DNA of 7,313 bases from CAYNDB01 sp964395915 (GTDB taxonomy: Bacteria > Nitrospinota_A > UBA7883 > JAJRTC01), in assembly GCA_964395915.1 (NCBI GenBank), contig CAYNDB010000120.1:1-7313 (forward strand). The letters run 5' to 3'. The translations under genes and the position numbers were made by a program. Within the stretch, counting starts at the first letter, position 1; the number at the start of each line of letters is the position of its first letter. Of the stretch, positions 1 through 7,100 are shown piece after piece. The notes under the pieces are model-generated. The model was not told the origin of the DNA, ran no database searches, and saw only the letters and a program-made list of their open reading frames with translations.

Positions 1-1
1 A

Positions 2-334
2 CAAACTTCCCGCCATCCTGTTTTTTATGCGTGGGATATTGTCGGCAAGGGCGAATGGATAGACCGGATGGTGGACGGGTTGAAAGAAAATGTGTATATC
101 ACTTTTGATCTGGACGGGTTCGACCCGTCGGTCGCGCCGGGCGTTGGCACCCCTGAGCCTGGAGGGTTATTGTGGCGGGACGCGGTCGACGCGATCAGAA
201 GGGTAGGGGAGGAGCGAAACATCGTAGGCGCCGATGTGGTGGAATTATGCCCTGTTCCAGGCTTTGCGCAGTCCGAGTTTGCCGCCGCCAAGCTATGCTT
301 CAAGCTTTTGGCCGCCGCCTTTTTACTGAAATGA
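2..334 (+). CDS. speB: Agmatinase / ureohydrolase family protein, C-terminal part (5' end cut by window)
   Basis: This is the last 110 residues of a ureohydrolase, most likely agmatinase, which hydrolyses agmatine to putrescine and urea in the cytoplasm using a two-Mn centre. The frame is open from base 2; the ATG at 68 is internal. The family signature is clear. FDLDGFDPS (bases 104-130) carries the two aspartates of the D-x-D metal-ligand motif (codons at 107 and 113), followed by GVGTPEPGG. DVVELCP (bases 233-253) holds the glutamate (codon 242) that contacts the guanidinium group in arginases and agmatinases. The GTPEPGG and ELCP wording favours agmatinase over arginase (ELNP/EVNP) or formimidoylglutamase. 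The upstream ligands (the His of the N-terminal part and the DAHxD motif) lie outside the window. It faces the arginine decarboxylase gene, whose product is its expected substrate, which supports the agmatinase reading. The gene symbol is given by family, not by orthology proof. Confidence 0.88.
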   Translation, partial: QTSRHPVFYAWDIVGKGEWIDRMVDGLKENVYITFDLDGFDPSVAPGVGTPEPGGLLWRDAVDAIRRVGEERNIVGADVVELCPVPGFAQSEFAAAKLCFKLLAAAFLLK

Positions 335-356
335 TTTAGAGAATAGACAAATTTCG
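335..356. other. Short convergent intergenic gap between agmatinase and arginine decarboxylase genes
   Basis: Only 22 bases separate the two facing stop codons (TGA at 332-334 on +, TAA at 357-359 on -). The stretch is A/T-rich and contains no stem-loop that I can recognise as a factor-independent terminator. Transcripts from either side may therefore run into the opposite gene as antisense, or end by Rho. Confidence 0.6.
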
Positions 357-899
357 TTAAAATAAAAACACCGCAAAAGCGACCACCGTTGTATAGCCGT
401 TTTTGACGACTGCGCTTTTGGTCACGTTTCTTGTTTTAACGATTTTGTTGGACATGCGAAACACTTCTTTTTTTTCGTCCCAATTAACATTTTCGTCAAA
501 CTCAATTCCAAGGGTGGAAGCCAGCATTGCCGCCGCAAGGTCTTCCGCATAATCTCCGGCGACTTGCTCTGTCTGGCCAAAGCCGTGGTGTTCGCTTAAG
601 TAGCCATAGCTGTTTTTGTCTGTGGGGATGGCGCACCCTACAGAAGCGAAAAGAAGCCTGTGTGGTTCGTCGCTCGAAGCGCGGGCCTGGACGCAAAACG
701 TGATAGCGCCTGGCTGTAAAAGCTTAAGCCCTTCTCTGCGTGATATGATTTTGCAATTGGGCGGTAATATTGACGATACGTCTACGAGATTTACTTTCTG
801 TATGCCGGCGTCGCGCAAGGCAAGCTCATAAGATCGAAGCTCGGCCTTGTGAGAGCCAACTCCGTTTGTGAAAAACATTTTTTTTGGAACAAGATTCAT
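357..899 (-). CDS. pdaD: Pyruvoyl-dependent arginine decarboxylase (PvlArgDC)
   Basis: It decarboxylates arginine to agmatine, the first step of the agmatine route to putrescine, using a self-made pyruvoyl group instead of PLP. The 180-residue length is usual for the bacterial form. The N-terminus FFTNGVGSHKAELRSYELAL matches the bacterial branch. The conserved VSSILPP (residues 41-47) holds the processing site: cleavage between Ser42 and Ser43 would give a beta chain (1-42) and an alpha chain whose N-terminal Ser43 becomes pyruvoyl. Glu103 in YLSEHHGFG corresponds to the catalytic glutamate known from the Methanocaldococcus enzyme. GDYAEDLAA, MSNKIVKTRN and the hydrophobic end VVAFAVFLF are also typical. 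A Shine-Dalgarno GAGGG (909-913) lies 9 nt before the ATG. The gene follows nadE by 46 nt on the same strand and converges on the agmatinase gene. Histidine decarboxylase of the pyruvoyl type is less likely given the bacterial PvlArgDC wording. Confidence 0.93.
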   Translation of the reverse strand: MNLVPKKMFFTNGVGSHKAELRSYELALRDAGIQKVNLVDVSSILPPNCKIISRREGLKLLQPGAITFCVQARASSDEPHRLLFASVGCAIPTDKNSYGYLSEHHGFGQTEQVAGDYAEDLAAAMLASTLGIEFDENVNWDEKKEVFRMSNKIVKTRNVTKSAVVKNGYTTVVAFAVFLF

Positions 900-908
900 C
901 CGCCAATT

Positions 909-913
909 CCCTC
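909..913 (-). promoter_or_regulatory. Shine-Dalgarno of pdaD
   Basis: On the minus strand GAGGG sits 9 nt before the ATG at 899. It is the clearest ribosome binding site in the window, and it supports both the chosen start and separate initiation of pdaD after the nadE stop at 946. It contrasts with the other genes of the series, which have weak or no such sites. Confidence 0.65.
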
Positions 914-945
914 AATCAACGATATAAGCCAAAATATATCTTTGG

Positions 946-2634
946 TTATTCTTCAATAAATTTGCAGGTAACAGGGCGCCGCCTGTCTTTTCCGAAGGCC
1001 TTGACAGTGATTTTTACCCCCATTGGCCCCTGACGCCTCTTGTATTCGTTTCGATCGACCATTGTGGCTATGCGCGCAACGAGCTGTCTACTGTAACCGA
1101 GTTTTTCAATTTCATCAACGTCTCTGTTTTTCTCTATATATTCTTTTAGTATGGGGTCCAGGAGCGAGTATTCTGGCAGAGAATCTGTGTCACGCTGGTC
1201 TGGCCGAAGCTCGGCGCTAGGCTCTTTTGCGATGATAGATTGAGGGATCAGGTCTCGTCCTTCCTTTTCGTTTCGCCAGCGGCAAAGATCATATACCCTG
1301 GTTTTCAGAAGGTCTTTTATCACGGCAAACCCGCCAGCCATATCGCCGTATAATGTGCAATATCCCACGGCGATCTCGCTTTTATTCCCAGTGCTAAGAA
1401 CCAGCCAACCGAACTTGTTGGAGAGAGCCATAATAAGCGCACCACGGATTCGCGCCTGAATGTTTTCTTCTGTTATATCTTTTTCACGATCTTTGAAAAC
1501 GTTCTCCAGAGTTTTATCGTACACGTCCATAAGATCGCCTATCGGCATTGAGATCATTTCCACGCCAAGGTTTTCCGACAGTTTATTTGCATCGGTAACA
1601 GACCCCTCTGAAGAGTACGGTGACGGCATGGAGACCGACCGTACGCGTGACGGGCCAAGAGCGTCCACGGCGATGACAAGGGTGAGCGCGGAGTCTATTC
1701 CGCCAGAAGACGCCACAACCACTGTCTTGAACCCGTTTTTATCAACGTAATCTTTAAGCCCAAGAGCTATCGCCTCATAAATCTCCTCGTTCTCGCTGGT
1801 TATTTCGTGGCGTTTTACAATAGGGACGGGAGGCTTTGGGCTTTGCCGAACGGAAATGTCGATTGTCTCGCGCTTAATGGAAAGTCGCGTCTCATTAACA
1901 TTGATATCGATAACAAGCAGGTCTTCGCTGAACGCTTCCGCCAGAGCCACAACCTCTCCATTCTCGTCGCACACAAAAGATCGTCCATCGAAAACGAGCT
2001 CGTCCTGTCCGCCAACGAGATTACAGTATACGAAAGGTGTTTTAAAACGCCTGGCGTTACGTTCAACAATATTTTTTCGCGCAGGGTGGGCGTCCACCCA
2101 ATAAGGCGAGCCGGAAATATTGATAAACAGGTTCGCTCCACACTTCGCCTGGTCGGAAAGGATGTTGTTCTCGACCCATATATCTTCGCATATCGTAACG
2201 CCGGCAACGGCCGGGCCGATTTTTACAAGCGGGCCATTGGCGCCAGGTTCAAAATATCTTTGTTCGTCAAACACTCCATAGTTTGGCAGCTCTTGCTTAA
2301 AAATAGAGCCTTGCCATTTTCCTCCCGCAAGGATGCATGCCGTGTTTTTGAGAACACCATTGTCGACTACAGGAGCCCCGATCAGCGCCGCAGGGCCATT
2401 TAATGTGGCGTCGGCAATCGTTTTTATCGCGTTTTCACATCGGTTGATAAACCTTTTGCGGGTGAGCAGGTCCTCCGGTGGATATCCGGACACCATAAGC
2501 TCCGGGAAAATAACAATGTCCGCTCCCGCCGCATCGGCTTTTGTTATAAAAGATAGCGCAAGATCAACAGAGCCGCTTACATCACCCACGATTGGGTTTG
2601 CCTGGGCAAGCGCGACTCGAATGGATGTTGTCAT
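946..2634 (-). CDS. nadE: Glutamine-dependent NAD+ synthetase
   Basis: It makes NAD+ from nicotinic acid adenine dinucleotide, ATP and glutamine-derived ammonia (last step of NAD biosynthesis, cytoplasm). The 562 residues form the two-domain type. The N-terminal nitrilase-like glutaminase (about 5-260) has the Glu45-Lys113-Cys149 triad in FPELMVSGYPPEDL, KQELPNYGVFDE and TICEDIW. The C-terminal synthetase (about 280-560) has the PP-loop SSGGIDSAL (309-317), STGNKSEIAVGYCTLYGDMAGG (split: 414-423 and 424-435), the EPSAELRPDQ segment (471-480) and the C-terminal AFGKDRRRPVT (547-557). All expected catalytic elements are present and the gene looks intact. The ATG at 2634 overlaps the DUF3108 stop as ATGA. 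The bases before it (CCTAAAAAACA) contain no Shine-Dalgarno, so translation probably depends on coupling to the upstream gene. Its own glutaminase domain means it needs no separate ammonia source. Confidence 0.97.
   Translation of the reverse strand: MTTSIRVALAQANPIVGDVSGSVDLALSFITKADAAGADIVIFPELMVSGYPPEDLLTRKRFINRCENAIKTIADATLNGPAALIGAPVVDNGVLKNTACILAGGKWQGSIFKQELPNYGVFDEQRYFEPGANGPLVKIGPAVAGVTICEDIWVENNILSDQAKCGANLFINISGSPYWVDAHPARKNIVERNARRFKTPFVYCNLVGGQDELVFDGRSFVCDENGEVVALAEAFSEDLLVIDINVNETRLSIKRETIDISVRQSPKPPVPIVKRHEITSENEEIYEAIALGLKDYVDKNGFKTVVVASSGGIDSALTLVIAVDALGPSRVRSVSMPSPYSSEGSVTDANKLSENLGVEMISMPIGDLMDVYDKTLENVFKDREKDITEENIQARIRGALIMALSNKFGWLVLSTGNKSEIAVGYCTLYGDMAGGFAVIKDLLKTRVYDLCRWRNEKEGRDLIPQSIIAKEPSAELRPDQRDTDSLPEYSLLDPILKEYIEKNRDVDEIEKLGYSRQLVARIATMVDRNEYKRRQGPMGVKITVKAFGKDRRRPVTCKFIEE
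2631..2634 (-). promoter_or_regulatory. ATGA stop-start overlap (DUF3108 gene / nadE)
   Basis: The TGA ending the DUF3108 frame (2633-2631) shares bases with the nadE ATG (2634-2632). With no recognisable ribosome binding site before the ATG, termination-reinitiation is the likely route to nadE translation. This ties the two genes to one transcript. Confidence 0.7.
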
Positions 2635-3527
2635 TGTTTTTTAGGTTTCGGTTTTTTTTTGTACGGAATATAGTTTATGTCAACTCCGCTGCTATGGCGC
2701 AGTGTGGCGTAAAACGATCCTATCAGGATTTTGGAACGTATCTTGACCGGCGTCAGGAACTCGTCATCTGTAAGCCATATCCACATTTTACCTTTACGCT
2801 GAAACACTCCCTCAGATTTAAGAAACGGCTGGACCACAATAGTGTCGACCATCCCTTGCGTAAGCTTGATCCGCTCTTTTCTTAATACCTCCACTTCGAG
2901 CATATATTTCTTTTTGTCGTCAAACATAGGGATAAGAACGGTTTTCCCTACAAGGAGTTTTCCCCGCATGGTGCGCAGAAAATATAGCGCGGAGAGGGCG
3001 TCCTGGCTGTTAGGAGCGATGTCGAACTCTTTTGGTTCTTTTGCGTTGACCTTATACAGGGCCTTGTGGCTTTTCTGGTCGAACGTGATGACCTTATGTT
3101 TTCTATAGCGGCCTTCGGATATGCGAATATCCGCCATGTGGCTGTACCGTTTATCGATATCGAAATAAGTGAAAGTCGTATCGTCCACTTTATGCAGTTT
3201 TCGCACCCAGCCTGTCGACTTGCTTGAGATGTTTATTTTTAAGACATCTGATCCGTTATAGTCCAGCCGCTTTTTAACATGGAGCTTTCCTTCGCCAGCC
3301 ACTACTGTCATCCAGGAGATATCGAAGACAAGGTTTTCACCTTCTTTAAAAGGAAGCGGATACTCCTCCGGAGGGATAGGTAGTGTTTCTGCGTTTGCCG
3401 CTAAAGCGAAAATAAGCGCCGCCGCAATATGTGTAAAAATACTTTTCAGCCAGCTTTCGTTTCGTTTGCTGTTCAGCTGTCTACCTGACAAACGTATTTG
3501 TTGTTGTTGGCGTGCACGATTTGCCAT
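2631..3527 (-). CDS. Exported DUF3108-family protein, function unknown
   Basis: A secreted, probably periplasmic or envelope-associated protein. Numbering from the ATG at 3527 (298 aa), residues 28-46 form a hydrophobic signal sequence ending in a good signal-peptidase I site (ALAANA|E, after residue 46). The mature part resembles DUF3108 (PF11306): FKEGENLVFDISWMTVVAGEG (split: 60-70 and 71-80) near the start, SQDALSALYFLR (174-185) in the middle, and GKMWIWLTDDEFLTPVKI (246-263) towards the end, predicted mostly beta. The tail is very basic (YKKKPKPKKQ). No catalytic residues can be named. The start is uncertain. The ATG gives an unusually long hydrophilic, Gln-rich leader, no Shine-Dalgarno and a 55-nt overlap with the methyltransferase. 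A CTG at 3476 (281 aa) gives a normal signal peptide and a 4-nt CTGA overlap, and I think it more likely. The context links it to envelope lipid genes. Confidence 0.8.
   Translation of the reverse strand: MANRARQQQQIRLSGRQLNSKRNESWLKSIFTHIAAALIFALAANAETLPIPPEEYPLPFKEGENLVFDISWMTVVAGEGKLHVKKRLDYNGSDVLKINISSKSTGWVRKLHKVDDTTFTYFDIDKRYSHMADIRISEGRYRKHKVITFDQKSHKALYKVNAKEPKEFDIAPNSQDALSALYFLRTMRGKLLVGKTVLIPMFDDKKKYMLEVEVLRKERIKLTQGMVDTIVVQPFLKSEGVFQRKGKMWIWLTDDEFLTPVKIRSKILIGSFYATLRHSSGVDINYIPYKKKPKPKKQ
3473..3486 (-). promoter_or_regulatory. Candidate CTG start in CTGA overlap with upstream AGG (DUF3108 gene)
   Basis: On the minus strand the sequence reads AGG (3486-3484), seven bases, then CTG (3476-3474), whose last two bases begin the methyltransferase stop TGA (3475-3473). 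The arrangement mirrors the ATGA overlap at the other end of the same gene. Translation from here gives a short basic n-region (NSKRNESWLK) directly before the hydrophobic signal core. There is no other ATG or GTG between 3527 and the signal core; the only other candidates are a TTG at 3491 and a CTG at 3449. Confidence 0.5.
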
Positions 3528-4111
3528 AAGTCGATCTTGTTGAGCTTGGAAGTCTTATAAACGTCCAGGTTAGTGGCGCTGATAAGGTCGTTTAAGCTCA
3601 TATCCATTCTCCAGCCAAGCTTGCGAAAGAAAGGGTCGCAAAAGTTTTCCACTTTGCCAAGAACCGGGTTTGGGGATACAAAATGGTTTACGATCACAAG
3701 CTTGCCGTCGGATTTGGCCACCCTGCGCATTTCATCAATGACTTTTGTCGGCTCCGGCACTACGCTGATTATGTGAGTGGCCACAACATAATCAAACGTG
3801 TCATCTTCAAAACGAAGGTCGCAAGCGTCCATCTCGTGCAGCGATACGTTTGAGAAGCCATGTTCCTTAACTTTTTTACGCGCTTGCTCAAGCATGTCAA
3901 CGGATATGTCAATACCGGTGACATGGCAATCCTCCGGGTAGAGAATAAGCGATAACCCCGTGCCAACGCCCACGTCGAGAATCTTATCCCCTGGCTTGAA
4001 ATCAAGGCCCTGTATCGCGAGCTTTTGGCGCGGATGAAAAAACTTTTTGAACAAAAGGTCATATACACCGGAGTACCCGTTATATATCTTTTTTATGCTG
4101 TCATATTCCAT
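3473..4111 (-). CDS. Class I SAM-dependent methyltransferase, PmtA-like (probable phosphatidylethanolamine N-methyltransferase)
   Basis: A 212-residue class I methyltransferase. The SAM site is complete: motif I ILDVGVGTGLS (44-54), the acidic ribose-binding residue in VTGIDIS (Asp69), the MDA motif (94-96) and VVATHIISVVPEP (109-121), followed by EMRRVAKSDGKLVIVNHF (127-144). The VGVGTGLSL..YP, ISVVP and VNHF..NPVLG wording is what I associate with the Rhodobacter-type PmtA family, which methylates phosphatidylethanolamine stepwise towards phosphatidylcholine at the inner face of the cytoplasmic membrane. The N-terminal 30 residues (YNGYSGVYDLLFKKFF) could form the amphipathic membrane-binding helix seen in such enzymes. 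It lies 26 nt after the AsmA-like gene and before an exported protein, so an envelope lipid substrate is reasonable. A UbiE/Coq5-like or other small-molecule methylase is the main alternative. The 26-nt leader is almost all A/T and lacks a clear Shine-Dalgarno, and the start is the first ATG. Confidence 0.82.
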   Translation of the reverse strand: MEYDSIKKIYNGYSGVYDLLFKKFFHPRQKLAIQGLDFKPGDKILDVGVGTGLSLILYPEDCHVTGIDISVDMLEQARKKVKEHGFSNVSLHEMDACDLRFEDDTFDYVVATHIISVVPEPTKVIDEMRRVAKSDGKLVIVNHFVSPNPVLGKVENFCDPFFRKLGWRMDMSLNDLISATNLDVYKTSKLNKIDLWQIVHANNNKYVCQVDS

Positions 4112-4137
4112 AGTATTTTTTTTGCGAAATTTTAAAA
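4112..4137 (-). other. A/T-rich spacer between AsmA-like gene and methyltransferase gene
   Basis: This 26-base spacer is nearly all A and T, with an A8 run (coding strand) ending 4 nt before the methyltransferase ATG. I see no Shine-Dalgarno and no hairpin. An A-rich leader can help initiation by S1 binding and keeping the start unstructured. That function is inference. Confidence 0.45.
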
Positions 4138-7100
4138 TTATTTTCCAGTCGATATATTACCGCCGTTTTCGTCTCCACTCAATATATAGATTGCTTTTAT
4201 CGGTAACTCCAAAATACGTTGTATAATTCCAGCGGCCTGAAGCCCCAGCGACTGGAACGGTATAGCCTTCGTATCCGGATCGCTAATCGGCCCTTTTGAA
4301 ACAAAGTAAAGCGCGATGAGCGCCTTTTGCCCCCCTGTAAGAATATGCCCAACCAAAGGGATATTACTCAATATCCTGTCCACCGCCACAAACGGCATAA
4401 CAGCTATTCTCATATCAAGCTTTGTATCGCTGATATTATAAGCGCCAGTTACGGCGATACGCATCGATTCCGAATCTATCTTCAGGTTAGCGGTATGCGC
4501 CATACCGGACGCAATTTTAAAATTAGCCGTTATGTTTTCAAACGGCATACCATCCACCGATAAATTCGGAACCTTAAGTTTAAAATATTGAGAAACATTT
4601 AGCAAAGAGAAAATCTTCCCCAAAACATTGAATTTTCGTATCACGCCTTCACCAGAGCTTACCGAGAGAGATCCTTCAAGCGTTTTTTTAATGGCGCCCC
4701 AGTTTTCGCCAAACCCTTTTACCGGCCCGCGTATATTTAATTTGCCGGATATAACGCCCTCTTTTTTCGATATATCTTTAATATATTCTCCCATTTCCAT
4801 GTCCTGGATATCAATTTTGGAATCGATGCTGATTCTATCGTTTTTCAGGATGGCGACATCCCCTTCCCAGCGGAAATTCCCTCCATATGCAGTAAAAGTG
4901 AGGGGTTTAAAGTGAAAATTTTTGTCTTTAAAAATCATTTTCATGCCAAGGTCCTGATAATGTATATCACCAATAGTCCCTTTCTTTGATTTTCCTATAA
5001 CCTCCCATTTCCACAAATGCGGTTCTTTTTTATCCTTTTCCTTTTCTTTATCCGGGTCTTTTATGAGGTCGATAAGGTTAAGCGAATCTGCGTCTACATT
5101 CAGTGTAAACTCCGGTTTGGATTTGATCTTCCCACGGGCGGTAAGCCGGAATTTGCCTCCATTGAACTTTCCGGAGCCGTTTTTTAAGAATAATGAGTCG
5201 TTCAACAGTTCAAAAACACCGTTACACTCCCTGAACACACCTCTAAAGATGGGAAGCTTGAAATCGGCGTTTTCAAAACGCAGACTTCCATACATTTTAG
5301 GCGCCTCCCCGCCTTTTTCCTTAATGATAGATAATTTTCCGCTTATATATCCTCCAGCTTCGATATCTTCAAAGGGGCGCAGGAACTTGTCCAGGTCGTT
5401 CATAAGGACACCGTCCGAGTCCAGTGTAAGGTTGATTCCCTCTCCTTCCAAAAATTTTCCAACCTCGCCCCGCAACGTAATGCGAGACTCGCCAAGATCC
5501 ATTACAAGCTTTTCAATTTTTAATTTTTCACGTTTTTTTACAGTTCCTGTGAATGTATAGATATTCCGTAAACCCTCCCGCTTATGAATGATATCCATCA
5601 GCCGATAGCGCGCATTGGTCATGTCAAGCAGGTTTGATATCTCGAAGGCGTCGAAATTTCCTTTAATATTCATTTCAAGCATGGCATGACCGGAGTGATC
5701 GTATACCTCTCCGAATGTTATGAACCGGACTTTGTTTATATCGTCAAGAGCCAGTTTAGAGAGCAGTCTCAAATCAAAACTTGGGTCGGATTTAAAAATA
5801 TTTTTAATTTTGCCAGCGAAAGTGAAAGAAGATTCACCCGCTTTCCACTCAAGCTTTTTTATATTCATATCGTTAAGGTTAAGCTCAACCATGCCATTCA
5901 TTCCCACTATAGGAACGCCTACCAGGGCGTGGCTCATCCCCACGTCTTCAAACGAGATTTTTCCATCTATTGTGAGGCTGGTAACCGGATTTTTCACAGC
6001 TCCGGCCACGATCACATCCATTTTTACCTCGCCGCTCATTTGCTCTATCTGCTCGATATGTTTTTTTAGCTCTGGCGCAGTGGTCAGGCCCGCAAGAAGC
6101 TTTTTCCCTTCCATCAGGTCAACATCGGCTTTCATGTAAATTGTGTACGTGGGCCACTCGTGTATGTTCGATATCGGGCCGGATATCTCCTGAAGTACGC
6201 TTGAGCCATAGCGGCCACTTACTCCGGACAACAAAAGCTGGTCACCAGACAGCGAAACGGAGCCTTCGATATCTTCGAAGGGGTAGGTAAGGCCTGAAAA
6301 CATTATTTTAAGCTTGCTTACTTGTAATGTTCCCGAAAAAGACCTGAGCGATTCAGGAGTGTTGAGATAACGAAGCTTGTCCAGGTCTCCATCGAATTGG
6401 AAGTTTTTAAGGGCCACGACACCCCGTTCTATATGGTGTTTTATAAATTCCGTCTGCTGGGCTGTAAGCGCTTTATCCGGAAGATATTTCTTGAGATTTT
6501 TTATATTTATATCGTTTGTATCTATGGAGAGCAGAATTTTCGGGTTGGCTGATTTATATTCCTCTATCGTTCCTTTTGTTTCAACTTCGATAGAGCCCAT
6601 TCGGGCGATGGCATTGTTTACCAAAAGCGTCTGCCGGTTGATCAAAACATCATATGCAACGGTCAATTTTGGAGGACGTATGTCGGTTGTGAACGCTTCT
6701 TTCAATCGGAGCCTCATACCGGCAAGAGTGAAATCTCCCTTGGCTTTTATGCTACTCCCCAGCTCACCGGTGAAAGAGCCGTTCCATGATAAAAGACAGT
6801 TGAACCTTTGAAAAGGGATGTGGCGTCGAAGGTATGGCCAGAAATGATCCACATTCAGGTCGTTGACGGACACTTGCGCGGTAAACGAGGCTTCGGCGCC
6901 GCTATCGTTTATTTTAATATTGTCTACTTCACTGGAGAGGCGAAAAGGAGTGGGCTTCTCGTTTCTTTGTTTAAGAGTTCCTGTAATACTCAACGACCCG
7001 TTGTCAAACTTCTTTCCTCTTTCAAAGTTCACCACGATATCGGAAAAACGCGCTTTGACAGGAGCAAGGGAAGCGCGCCTGTCCTCCCATTGCATTGTCC

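Noticed and set aside
921..947. Inverted repeats between nadE and pdaD (GATATA/TATATC, and AGCCAAA/TTTGGTT with one G-T pair)
   Set aside because: The stems are 6-7 bp, A/T-rich, mutually exclusive and not followed by a T run on the minus strand. They are too weak to call a terminator or a regulatory element.
1807..2403. 198-codon open frame on the + strand opposite nadE
   Set aside because: It lies wholly inside the strongly conserved nadE coding sequence, has no recognisable family features and no ribosome binding site that stands out. It is a shadow frame caused by nadE codon use. The same applies to the + strand frames opposite the AsmA-like gene (for example 5063-5560).
2631..2660. Programmed frameshift producing a DUF3108-NadE fusion
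   Set aside because: The nadE frame has a TAA at 2643-2641, so only a slip at the last A6 run would work. There is no obvious stimulatory structure, and a fusion would join a secreted protein to a cytoplasmic enzyme. Ordinary coupling by the ATGA overlap explains the layout.
3498..3509. (TTG)4 trinucleotide repeat near the methyltransferase 3' end
   Set aside because: Only four units, encoding Asn residues in the methyltransferase and Gln in the overlapping frame. Unit changes would keep the frame, so it is not a phase-variation switch.
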